A stretch of 64,000 nt of DNA from Microseira sp041929235 (GCF_041929235.1 NZ_JBHFNP010000349.1:38408-102407), one strand, 5' to 3'; counted from the stretch's first letter, positions 45,514-53,870 are shown. Notes: generated by a model from the sequence alone, not told the origin. Translations and numbers: made by a program.

Positions 45514-45561
45514 ACATTAGACGCCTTATATTATATTTTAAGTATATCAGGCGTCTAATGT
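45514..45561. repeat. 13-bp perfect inverted repeat in AT-rich context
   Basis: ACATTAGACGCCT (45514-45526) and AGGCGTCTAATGT (45549-45561) flank 22 bp of A/T-rich sequence with its own partial symmetry (ATAT...ATAT). It is not next to a stop codon. It could be an operator, a recombinase site or a MITE core. Confidence 0.5.
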
Positions 45562-45688
45562 CTGAGTCGCTCCCCCTATATCCAACCTGGTGAGAAGCCC
45601 CTCACCCAGCGGAGGTCAATCAGGAGCAACCCCTTACTTAATTCAAAGGAGAACAATCATCTGGGTTGTGTTGCGCGATCGCTGGTGG

Positions 45689-45737
45689 ATGTTGCAAAAC
45701 AAAACCAGCGACCGAGATGGGTGCGATCGCTGGTTTA
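45689..45737 (-). terminator. 49-nt terminator, second copy
   Basis: Identical to 44610-44658, with the same stem AAACCAGCGA/TCGCTGGTTT and U-rich minus-strand tail. It ends cassette 2. Confidence 0.8.
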
Positions 45738-45738
45738 C

Positions 45739-45930
45739 TCAGGTAGAAGTTTCTTCCTCTTCTTTAAATTGCTCTATTAGCTTGGTTAACTCATCTTCTA
45801 AACGATCCATCTCTCCTAGAATTTTTTGATGATGCTCTCGGTTTTCCTTCAATCGGGTTTCTAGTCGTTGCCCGTGAGCTTCCACATAAGCCAGGTGAGT
45901 TTGCCGAATCTGTCTCAACTGGCGAAGCAT
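45739..45930 (-). CDS. Coiled-coil partner, cassette 2 (overlapping -1 frame)
   Basis: ATG 45930 to the stop at 45739 encodes MLRQLRQIRQTHLAYVEAHG then QRLETRLKENREHHQKILGE and EMDRLEDELTKLIEQFKEEE, a coiled coil. It overlaps the RHH stop by 16 nt and lies in the -1 frame. The RHH frame carries G-GGA-AAA at 45930-45936, a canonical slippery heptamer that would lead into this frame. Both translational coupling and programmed -1 frameshifting would fit. Confidence 0.55.
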   Translation of the reverse strand: MLRQLRQIRQTHLAYVEAHGQRLETRLKENREHHQKILGEMDRLEDELTKLIEQFKEEEETST

Positions 45931-46124
45931 TTTCCCAATATCTGCGGCTCCACGTTTTCGTCCAGACCTCTGGCCCAACGCTCGATCAATTCGCTGCGAC
46001 TGGTGTTCATCAGTTCCGCTAAGCGATCCAGCTTCTGAATACTCGATGGAGTGAGCATCAAACTCACTCTCTGCTTGTATTCCCCGTGTCGAGTCATCCA
46101 AGCCTGTTTTTTCTTGTCCGTCAT
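45915..46124 (-). CDS. RHH DNA-binding protein, cassette 2
   Basis: The 69-residue product (MTDKKKQAWMTRHGEYKQRV, then SLMLTPSSIQKLDRLAELMN and TSRSELIERWARGLD) has the ribbon strand RVSLMLTP and two helices of an RHH fold. It is a diverged paralogue of the cassette 1 RHH, with the same overlap with a coiled-coil frame and the same terminator. A TATATATATATATGATATA tract and TACATACATA words upstream (46182-46228) are promoter or operator candidates. Confidence 0.72.
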   Translation of the reverse strand: MTDKKKQAWMTRHGEYKQRVSLMLTPSSIQKLDRLAELMNTSRSELIERWARGLDENVEPQILGKCFAS

Positions 46125-46480
46125 TGCCTACGTCACCTGCATACATGGGTTCCATACCTAATTTAGCAAAACGCTTGTTACCTATATATATATATGATAT
46201 ACATAGTTAAGTGCTACCTACATACATAAGTTGTGTGTGTAACTCCCCACAACCGAATAACTGATTTGGAATGCGTCGATTACCTATGGAGAAACTACCC
46301 ATGCGCGGAACAGGCCGCTAAAAGAGCGACATTCTATTTATTAAAGGAGGTAGCCTATTGCCAATTAACTGAGTTCCATAACTGTTCAGTGGATACTCCA
46401 GCGCCGCTTTTCAGATGGCGCGGCGCTTTCTTGGTTCAACAACAAATTTAAACCAATGGAAAGGTTAGATAAAAACAACA
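46125..46480. promoter_or_regulatory. Leader of RHH cassette 2 and hairpin before the 175-residue gene
   Basis: An AT-repeat tract (46182-46201) lies upstream of cassette 2. A GC-rich hairpin AGCGCCGC (46400-46407)/GCGGCGCT (46420-46427) followed by TTCTT could be a plus-strand terminator. A 72-codon frame at 46233-46451 lacks a family and is not called. Confidence 0.4.
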
Positions 46481-47008
46481 ATGATTAGCACAATCGTCAG
46501 GGAATTTGAAGCTGCTGGATGGTACGTTAAACGGGGGAAAATAATCAATACCTGGATTGTTAAACCATATCCCGCTCATTACAAGGAATACCTTTTAGTT
46601 CCTTTAAAGGAGGATTGGGTACTATCAACTAATTTTCAAACCCACGATCCAGAACATCAAGAAGCGCTTACGGTGCTGAATCGGGCGCGGATCAAATCAG
46701 CTCGCGATCGCGTTTCGGTATTGACAGAGATCGCTGCTGAAAATGCCACAAATCCTTCGAGGAATTATAGAGGTGAAAAAATGGCTAGTTTGGTGAAAAT
46801 TTCTGCCGATGAATTCATCAACTTTGACGATATTCGCAAACTGACGGCTGACATCAAGAATGGCGAATTAAACGTGACAGTTTGGTGGCGCGATGGGAAA
46901 AACAGCGATATTTTCCACAACGAACGAGCCAAGAAACTGATGACACTTGTAGAACTTTACGCGCTAGCAAGTTTGAGACAATTGCAACCCGACGGCGGTG
47001 AAGATTGA
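46481..47008 (+). CDS. Hypothetical protein
   Basis: The 175-residue product has an N-terminal part MISTIVREFEAAGWYVKRGK with an aromatic-rich beta pattern (TWIVKPYPAHYKEYLLVPLK) and a charged C-terminal half (VWWRDGKNSDIFHNERAKKL). No motif or domain is recognised. An internal KMASLVKISADEFINFDDIR is a possible alternative start. Codon pattern and a continuous frame support a real gene. It appears cytoplasmic. Confidence 0.6.
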   Translation: MISTIVREFEAAGWYVKRGKIINTWIVKPYPAHYKEYLLVPLKEDWVLSTNFQTHDPEHQEALTVLNRARIKSARDRVSVLTEIAAENATNPSRNYRGEKMASLVKISADEFINFDDIRKLTADIKNGELNVTVWWRDGKNSDIFHNERAKKLMTLVELYALASLRQLQPDGGED

Positions 47009-47191
47009 TCGCCCATTCCGCTGTTGACTTTCTAGCCAGAATCAGCGCGATCCTAACCAACAGAAAAGGGTGCTTACCGCTTTCAACTCGGTTAACGCAC
47101 CCGATGCTTTAAATTGCCAAAATTCATTTGGGCGCTCGCAACGATTGCGATATATGTTTTGACAGGGTTGTCACCCGTCAGGTATTTTATT

Positions 47192-47536
47192 TCATGGCGA
47201 GCTTTCAACCCATTTTTCCTCATTTTCCAGACTTTTATCGCGATTAATAAATTCTTCAAACAAGCTGAAAAATCTATCAACTGCGCTGCGTTCATCAGGT
47301 GAATTAAAAAGTAGAATGCTTGCCCACAATTGTCCTGTCTCTACCTGAAATTTCTTCCTTATCCATTGTAAGAACTCTTGAAACTCAGATTCTTGTTCAG
47401 TCAGCGGCAAGCCGATTTCGCACCGCGCCAAATAATATCCATCCAAAAAAGCCTGAAGATTGAAGATAGAATTTCTCCCTAGATCCACTGCTGGCCTTTT
47501 TTTTATTTTTGGCAAAAAAGCGTAAAAATTATCCAT
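47192..47536 (-). CDS. Conserved hypothetical protein (about 114 residues)
   Basis: The product (MDNFYAFLPKIKKRPAVDLG, then SIFNLQAFLDGYYLARCEIG and LPLTEQESEFQEFLQWIRKK) resembles a widespread small bacterial family with an RP-x-x-LG...LxAFLDGY signature and a C-terminal RFFSLFEEFI segment. The family has no known function; some members sit beside toxin genes, so an immunity role is possible. No partner is visible here. Confidence 0.65.
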   Translation of the reverse strand: MDNFYAFLPKIKKRPAVDLGRNSIFNLQAFLDGYYLARCEIGLPLTEQESEFQEFLQWIRKKFQVETGQLWASILLFNSPDERSAVDRFFSLFEEFINRDKSLENEEKWVESSP

Positions 47537-47974
47537 ACTTTAAACTCCAAAATTTGACAATTAAAAGGGTATTTATGCGTTCATAAAATCTTCCCCAATT
47601 TCCAAAATCGGCGAGTAAAGATTTTCTATCCAAATCAACTCAGCATTATCCCTGACCTCTAGGAGTCAGACAAGTATACGATCTCAGCGATCGCTTATAG
47701 CTCAACCCATCGCATATCTGGATGAGATCGCTACTCTAACTCAAGCTGCTATTTACTTTATTTCTGGGTATGTTGTTGCGCTGTCTTCGCTGGGTATGTT
47801 GTTGCTGGGTATGTTGTTGCGCTAGAGCCCCCCCCTTATCCTAGTTGTAATAAGATCGCTCTAGCGCAACAACGTACCTAATCTCAGACTCAATTCTATA
47901 ACTAGCAACTTGCGTTACTCTATTGACAAATTTATGAATTTATGCAGCGATGAAGCGCTCGCCAGCATCAAATG
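47537..47974. other. Noncoding region with tandem and inverted repeats
   Basis: Contains three GGGTATGTTGTTG units (47767-47820). The last is part of an inverted repeat GTTGTTGCGCTAGAGC (47813-47828) with GCTCTAGCGCAACAAC (47858-47873). A solo TIR (TAACTAGCAACTT type) lies at 47897-47917. No gene. Confidence 0.5.
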
Positions 47975-48398
47975 ACAAACCATCGGAACGGCGATATGGC
48001 CTTTGATACGATCGAAATTGTGAAATCATGTTGATCATACCAGCATTGGGTAACGTGCCAACCAATTTCCGAGGCGATCGCCACCATAATAAAAGCTAGA
48101 CCAAGCTGGGATGCAAAGATGCTTTTTCGTAAAAAATTTTCATCGCCAGAGGGATGAGGGCAAAAGTTAGAACGTGGGTGATAATCAATGGGAGTTTCCA
48201 GCCGCCAGTAATACAGGTTCGAGACGGAGCTGTTGCAGGATCTGCAATTCCCGGCAATGTAGCCAGAATATAACCAAATCCAGCTAAACCGATTAAGAAG
48301 CAGAGTGGGATAAACGCTAAGTTAGCGCTGAATATTTTGCCAGTATCGCTTTCTTAAATGTTTTTCATAGATGATTGAGTGAGTTGTTTTGAGAACAT
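47975..48398 (-). pseudogene. Decayed membrane protein gene
   Basis: From ATG 48398 the frame reads MFSKQLTQSSMKNI, an in-frame TAA, then SANLAFIPLCFLIGLAGFGY and PLIITHVLTFALIPLAMKIF, ending at 48096. A second frame continues IMVAIASEIGWHVTQCWYDQ, which is recognisably the next conserved piece. At least one stop and one frameshift are present. The family is a small cyanobacterial integral membrane protein of unknown role. Confidence 0.55.
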
Positions 48399-48427
48399 TT
48401 GAGGGATGCTGAAGCTTGTTAATTAGG

Positions 48428-48455
48428 CGGAAGTTCCCCTGACGGGGAACTTCCG
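48428..48455. terminator. 12-bp hairpin downstream of the glucan lyase gene
   Basis: CGGAAGTTCCCC and GGGGAACTTCCG pair perfectly around TGAC, 48 bp beyond the lyase stop. There is no U-tract on the minus strand. The outer CGGAAGTT/AACTTCCG arms recur at 63969-63999, suggesting a dispersed palindrome. Confidence 0.55.
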
Positions 48456-48502
48456 TTTAATCCAAGCAAGTAGATCGCACTGAGAATGCAATCATCCAGC
48501 CA

Positions 48503-51500
48503 TTAGACATAATCAGCCTTGATGGAGATCGACGGGTTGTTATCGAACACCTTGACAAAACTGATGTTGATGTTCTCGTTGTAGTACCAGGCATTGCTGG
48601 TGGAACCGCTTAGCTGGTGCGACTGTTGCTCAAGGCTGCCGCCTGTAATTAAGGTAATATCCTGCCCGTTGATGTTGATGGTCTTCAAGGGACCCGAACT
48701 GCCTTTGGTTTCAGATGGATCGTGCAGGATTGCCACGAAGAAAAATGGTTCCTTGGGCGTATAATTGTCGTGTTTGCGCTCCAGAGTAATCTGGCGTGTT
48801 GAACCAGTTTTGCTGTGCTTAATATCTAGCTGGCGATATTCGCTGTTAGCCAGTTCATCGCAGTCGTATACAGCCGACTCCTTGGGCGCAGAAGCGCGGC
48901 TGATGCCGTCATCCAAATACATGGTGTATTGCCCGCTGGCACCGGGATAGATGTTGATCGTTATAGGATTGAGCAGACCTTTGCTGTTCCGCTCTCCCAC
49001 ATATTGTTCAACCTCAATCATGGGTACGATCGCGCCCGCTCGCACGAAGATGGGAACAATAAAGGGAATGTGATTGATGTCGCCAGAAAGATGTGCATCA
49101 AACTGGCGTATCGTAGTGCCACCTTCGACAGCACCATCAAGCGGCTGTTTGTTGTCCTTGAAACAATACCAGTTGCTGGCTGCTGGGAGATAGACATCCC
49201 GCTTGCCGTAGCCATTCGATGGTGACTGCGGATCTAGAACTGGAGCGATCAGCAGATCGTGCCGCAGGAAGAACTGGTTGTTGAGGAAGGCGATTTTGTC
49301 ATTGTAGAGCGCCTTATCTTGTGGGTCATTGAGAAACATCGGTCGGCAGATCGGCAAGCCATCAAATGTGTTCTCAAACATCGCGTCATAGAATACCTGT
49401 AGCAGCCGGTACCGCAATTCAATGTAATACTTGCAGGCAGGCAAAACCGCACGGTACAAATCTTGCGGTTCCGGTAGCGGCTTTTGCTGTTCGCGAAACC
49501 ATTCTTCGTACATGAAGATTTCTTGGAACTCTTTCCGCCCTTTGCGCATGTAGTGGTTGCGATACCAGGGCAGGAAAGCTCCCGCAGCCACCCAGCGGAT
49601 CATGAGTTCAGGACCGACCCAGTGTTGCTGGTCGTTCTCTTGTTCAAAGCCCCCAATATCTTGACCGTTCATAATCACGCCGGTCATACCGAGTGACATA
49701 ACTTGGGATACATTCATCTTGAGGAAATCCCAGGTGGAAGAATTGTCGCCCGTCCACAATGCGGCAAAGCGGTGCGCGCCGGTGAAACTGCCGCGCCCGA
49801 CGATGAAGTTACGGTCTGTGCGCCGCTTTCCTGCTTTCTCTGGACCTGCCTGCTCTGAGTATACAAGCTTGTTGAGGCCATTGTATGTGGCTTTGTGGAG
49901 ATTGTAGGAATACAAATTCCACACCTTAATAGCTGGGGTCAGTTTGGGTTCCTCTCCCGAGATAGAATCGTCAGTAACCAGCAATCGGAAGGGGAAGCCG
50001 CGCATATCCCCACGGCGGGAACGGATAGCAGGTGTCGTCATGTCCTGCCAAACCATTTCCAGACCCATATCAAAGAGATATTGATATTGCTTACCCCACC
50101 AGTCGCGCACTTCCTGCCGACCAAAATCGGGGTAATGACCGGGGGTACCCATTTCCAATCCCGTAAATCGGTTATTTCCGTAGTAGACTTCCCCGATATA
50201 AGCATTGCCGGTATTGGCGTTGTTCTCCGGGTCGTATGCGAAGTAAACGCTTTCCTTGCCTGGAGGATCGAAATTCTGGTAGCTGTAACCCTGATTAAGG
50301 TCTTCAGGGTTGTTCAGATCGAGATCGCCGAAGTAGCGCCGGTCTAGTACAAAATAGCCCTTATCCCGCCCTTCGGTATAGGTTGTGTAGTACGGCTCGT
50401 TCTTGCTAATAATTGGAGTAATGTTCGTGCTGCACTTCACCCCCAGCGATTTTAAGTAATCAAACATCCCTTTCGGATCGCGGAACTTGTTTGTATCAAT
50501 CGTGAAGGTGTGGTATTTATTCTGTACGTCTACATCGACGTGCAGACCGTCTAGGGGAATTTGGTAGTCGCGATGCTTGCGAACGCACCATTCCAGAGAC
50601 CCCCGGTCTTCATACCCATAGCAACCTTGGTGATAGCCTAAGGCCCACCGGGGTTTTAGCCGCGAGCGTCCGACAATCTCAGTGAAGCTGTCTACAAGCT
50701 CCGCAGGAGTGTCTGCCATGAAGAAATAATAGTCAAGGTCGCCGAAGCGCGTACCGACCATATAGCGGCAGGAATTGTAGTATCCCATATCCATCAGGAT
50801 TTGACCGCGATTGTCAACGTACATGCCGGTGACGCAATTTTTTTGCGGAACCCCGTTAAATTCAATGAAAAACGGTTCCGAGTGGTAAAGCGGTTCCCGT
50901 ACATCCAAAGGTCCGTAGTTATAGACCTGCCGGTACCGCATGTTATCGAAGTTGAAATAGTTGAGTTGCTCGCTATTGCGGCACAGTGCATAGCCACCTA
51001 TTTCGCCAAAGCCAATATACTTTGCCGTTCCGGGTTTGTTTACCGCCTGGATAATGGCATAATCTTCATTCCCGTTGGGAGTGAATAATATGCCCTCTTG
51101 TGCCGTTTCCCAGATTTTAAAGTTGCTCCCGTCTGGCTCGCAATTTATCACCTCGATCTTGAACGGATCTTTGGTGAGTACCACCTGCATGACAGATTCG
51201 TTATTCTGCTGCTTTTTGGTAGTTAGTACGCAGCCCTGACCGCCTTTGTCTTGGTACTCTATGTAGAACTGTTCATCTCCCTGTTGCGCTATGCGCTTTA
51301 AGTCATCAAAGGTATCCCGCACCACCGACCGAGTATTTTTACGGGTATAATCATACGCGAGTTTTTTGGGGTTGAAACGCACCCGGAAGGTATCATTCTG
51401 CACGAACTGGAGCAGCATGGCACAGAAACTGCCATCGCTCTTTTCAAACTCTAGCGCCAGCGTTTGTTCTTCAGCCTTGAATTGATAAGAAGAGACTTTT

Positions 51501-51586
51501 TTAAGCGTCTGCCAGTTGTTGAGATCCTTGAAATATTCTTCGACTTTAACGAACTTGTAAACATCTGATAAAGTTGGTCCTGACAT
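48503..51586 (-). CDS. GH31 alpha-1,4-glucan lyase
   Basis: The 1027-residue protein is a GH31 enzyme much closer in motif content to alpha-1,4-glucan lyases of red algae and fungi than to alpha-glucosidases. FRVRFNPKKLAYDYTR, GLHVDVDVQNKYHTFT, LVWQDMTTPAIRS (nucleophile D515), WTGDNSSTWDFLKMN (acid D614) and GQDIGGFEQENDQQH match the lyase pattern. Hydrolases carry WxDMNE where this has WQDMTTP. The expected reaction is release of 1,5-anhydro-D-fructose from the non-reducing end of alpha-1,4-glucan (glycogen) by beta-elimination. It has no signal peptide, so it is cytoplasmic. It follows an anhydrofructose-dehydratase-like frame on the same strand. Confidence 0.85.
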   Translation of the reverse strand: MSGPTLSDVYKFVKVEEYFKDLNNWQTLKKVSSYQFKAEEQTLALEFEKSDGSFCAMLLQFVQNDTFRVRFNPKKLAYDYTRKNTRSVVRDTFDDLKRIAQQGDEQFYIEYQDKGGQGCVLTTKKQQNNESVMQVVLTKDPFKIEVINCEPDGSNFKIWETAQEGILFTPNGNEDYAIIQAVNKPGTAKYIGFGEIGGYALCRNSEQLNYFNFDNMRYRQVYNYGPLDVREPLYHSEPFFIEFNGVPQKNCVTGMYVDNRGQILMDMGYYNSCRYMVGTRFGDLDYYFFMADTPAELVDSFTEIVGRSRLKPRWALGYHQGCYGYEDRGSLEWCVRKHRDYQIPLDGLHVDVDVQNKYHTFTIDTNKFRDPKGMFDYLKSLGVKCSTNITPIISKNEPYYTTYTEGRDKGYFVLDRRYFGDLDLNNPEDLNQGYSYQNFDPPGKESVYFAYDPENNANTGNAYIGEVYYGNNRFTGLEMGTPGHYPDFGRQEVRDWWGKQYQYLFDMGLEMVWQDMTTPAIRSRRGDMRGFPFRLLVTDDSISGEEPKLTPAIKVWNLYSYNLHKATYNGLNKLVYSEQAGPEKAGKRRTDRNFIVGRGSFTGAHRFAALWTGDNSSTWDFLKMNVSQVMSLGMTGVIMNGQDIGGFEQENDQQHWVGPELMIRWVAAGAFLPWYRNHYMRKGRKEFQEIFMYEEWFREQQKPLPEPQDLYRAVLPACKYYIELRYRLLQVFYDAMFENTFDGLPICRPMFLNDPQDKALYNDKIAFLNNQFFLRHDLLIAPVLDPQSPSNGYGKRDVYLPAASNWYCFKDNKQPLDGAVEGGTTIRQFDAHLSGDINHIPFIVPIFVRAGAIVPMIEVEQYVGERNSKGLLNPITINIYPGASGQYTMYLDDGISRASAPKESAVYDCDELANSEYRQLDIKHSKTGSTRQITLERKHDNYTPKEPFFFVAILHDPSETKGSSGPLKTININGQDITLITGGSLEQQSHQLSGSTSNAWYYNENINISFVKVFDNNPSISIKADYV

Positions 51587-51791
51587 AACAAACCTCTTGT
51601 GATGTTGATATTGAACTAACTTCTTGCGCGTGCAAGATGGGCTGAGGTATAGCTACCTTGACTTTCTACCCCAGATTCCTCAGGATTGCATTGTGCTATC
51701 CCTTACAGCCAAGGACAGAGGAAGTTACGGGTATCAGCGAGCGCGTTCTCAAACGTTAGTTTGCGCTCTCCCTCAGATAGAGTTGCTTAGT
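51587..51791. other. Intergenic region between cupin and lyase genes
   Basis: 205 bp with a short CTTGCGCGTGCAAG palindrome near 51622. It probably holds the lyase gene leader, since ATG 51586 is preceded on the minus strand by ACAAGAGGTTTGTT, which includes a GAGG ribosome-binding site. Confidence 0.45.
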
Positions 51792-52505
51792 TTAAGCTTT
51801 ATCCTGCGGATGATACTCTATTGCCAGCCAGATGCAATCAGTATCTGAGTAATATTGGTGCCACGGATAAATATATTTGTTGTTTTCCTCAACTTGACAA
51901 AATGGAACAAAAGTTGTGTATCCCTCATTCATCAACTGATCTTCATAAAGAGTGGCGAAATCTTCAGTTTTGAACTTCTGCATTCTTCCCGCACCAAATA
52001 TCTGTGTGTGGATTTCGATAAAGTCATGCTGGTTGTGGATAGCACAATCGGTGTGAGAAGGAGCAAACCATAAGTTAACTTTGACGGTAAACTTTTCTTT
52101 TTGATTGGGCGTACTCGATTGTCTTGTCATCAAATACGGATCGAGCTTGACGATTCCGGCATCATCCTGGGGAGAACGCCAGAGAGGTACATCTTTAGGA
52201 AAGTTATCAATCAGATTCCCTAATAAATCCCAGTTTTGCTCAAAGATGATCTTGCCAATGTTGTTAGTTTCAACCACCTCAAGCAAGAGTAATGATTTTG
52301 CTTTTTGGATGATTGTGTCTTTGAGTATGGTTGATGCAAAAGCGGGAATAATACTGGCAGGAGCTTCACTCAGGTGAGCATCTGAAGCTTGGGGATTGAT
52401 GACGATAGTACGGTTTTTAATCCGATAGTTTTCCACGTTTTCCACGTACTTCGCATCTATGTAAGCACCAGAAAAGTTAAGCCGTTTGGTTTTGTTGACT
52501 TCCAT
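51792..52505 (-). CDS. Cupin part of an aldos-2-ulose-dehydratase-like protein
   Basis: The 237-residue product from ATG 52505 contains TVKVNLWFAPSHTDCAIHNQ then HDFIEIHTQIFGAGRMQKF with clustered His residues, and YIYPWHQYYSDTDCIWLAIE, which matches the metal-binding cupin region of aldos-2-ulose dehydratase (AUDH; EC 4.2.1.110). In the fungal enzyme this domain follows a beta-propeller and dehydrates 1,5-anhydrofructose to ascopyrone M. Here the propeller lies directly upstream in the same frame, separated by a TAA and 69 nt. The gene can be translated alone from ATG 52505, but its ribosome-binding site is weak. Confidence 0.75.
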   Translation of the reverse strand: MEVNKTKRLNFSGAYIDAKYVENVENYRIKNRTIVINPQASDAHLSEAPASIIPAFASTILKDTIIQKAKSLLLLEVVETNNIGKIIFEQNWDLLGNLIDNFPKDVPLWRSPQDDAGIVKLDPYLMTRQSSTPNQKEKFTVKVNLWFAPSHTDCAIHNQHDFIEIHTQIFGAGRMQKFKTEDFATLYEDQLMNEGYTTFVPFCQVEENNKYIYPWHQYYSDTDCIWLAIEYHPQDKA

Positions 52506-52574
52506 CTGTTTTTGAGGTTGAGTTAAATGATTGATTGACTGATCTGTAGCTGTAGCGATCCCGCAATCGCTACC

Positions 52575-53870
52575 TTAAATGCGCTGGTGCAAAGCAAAGT
52601 CGTTATAGTAAACGACGATGGATGGATTGTCGGCACAAAAATATCCGTCCACTGAATAACCGATAGTGGCAAAATCCAAGCGCCCATCGCCATCAAAATC
52701 AGCAACAGCTATACGATCTGCAGAATCCTGAGAGACACGCCATTTTACGAACACGCCATTTTTAACATCTATAGCCTTGTAGTAAAAGACCCCCATCCAA
52801 GGCATCGGAGCTCTTGGAGCAACGATAAACTCATCGTCTCCATCGTTATCAAAATCCGCACAAACCACAAAATGTGCGGGTCCTTCTCCCAGCGCATTGG
52901 GATCGCCGTAGACATCCAGTACGGTTCTTTGCCACTGACAACCTGTTAGAGAATTTTTGCTCTCGTTAGTTTCTTGAGTTTTATAGTATACGGCGACTGT
53001 GTTGCCATGAAATGGTTCGACCGCTGGAATGTAAGCAAAAGCATCGTCTCCTACCTTGCCTGCATCAACGTCGCCACTGCCTTTATAGCCTGTTTTATTC
53101 ACTAGGCTCATCTCGCCCAAACCGATCGATTCGCCATACCATACGCCATCCTCGCGGCTGAAATAAATCCAGGTAATCCCTTCTGAAGAAGCAATCAGTG
53201 CGGAATCAAGATTTACTCCAGACTCAAACTTCTTCACTGATACGCCGTGAATGACATGGAAATAAATTAACCGGGCATTTGGATCTTCAGGATTTGGCTT
53301 TTTATTGTTTTACTCGTAGGATTTTTTGTCATATATTTTGAGAGTTTCCTCATGCCACTTTTCTGCTTCATAAATGTTGTCAGGCTGAGTGAATAGCACA
53401 ATCGGTGTGAGCGAGTGAACATTATTTGGCATTCCTACAATAGGTAAGCCAAGAACCTGTAGTTTTTCTTACTGTGTAAAATGGCCCACCTTAAGGCGGT
53501 GCATCGAAGTAGTGCGACCAATGTAATAGCTTTTCCAATACGGCTCAGAATTACCTGGATTTTCCAGCCAGACGATTTTGCCTCCTTCAGGAGCGCAATT
53601 TACCATCGTCTGACCGTATTGGTAGCAAATGACAATATCATTACGTCCATCCCCATTGATATCTACATTGTGCATCCCAACAGGGCCGATAAATTTAGCA
53701 ATCAGTGTCTTTTTCCAATCATTGTTTCTATACCAAGTTACATCACCTTGACCAAGACCATATCCTGCAATATCTGGTTTAGAGTCACCATCTATACTGA
53801 ATGCTTCAATCCAGTAGCCGTCTTGGCGACGATCTTCAACAAGCTGCCGTCTAAATTTAGGTATGTACAT
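52575..53870 (-). pseudogene. AUDH-like seven-bladed propeller region with in-frame stops
   Basis: From ATG 53870 one frame encodes RQDGYWIEAFSIDGDSKPDI, HNVDINGDGRNDIVICYQYG, GGKIVWLENPGN and MHRLKVGHFTQ, then TAA (53469-53471). It continues as EKLQVLGLPIVGMPNNVHSL to a second TAA (53310-53312), then PNARLIYFHVIHGVSVKK, EPFHGNTVAVYYKTQ, VVCADFDNDGDDEFIV and FDGDGRLDFATIGYSVDGYF to a TAA at 52575. Order and motifs follow the FG-GAP propeller of fungal aldos-2-ulose dehydratase. No frameshift occurs over 1.3 kb. It could be a recent pseudogene, or the stops could be read through. Confidence 0.75.

Noticed and set aside
45931..46155. N-terminal part of the 138-codon frame
   Set aside because: Antiphase reading of the RHH gene.
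46233..46451. 72-codon frame
   Set aside because: Includes the GC hairpin and shows no family.
47767..47820. Possible short CRISPR-like array
   Set aside because: Units are adjacent or irregularly spaced, with no spacers or Cas genes.
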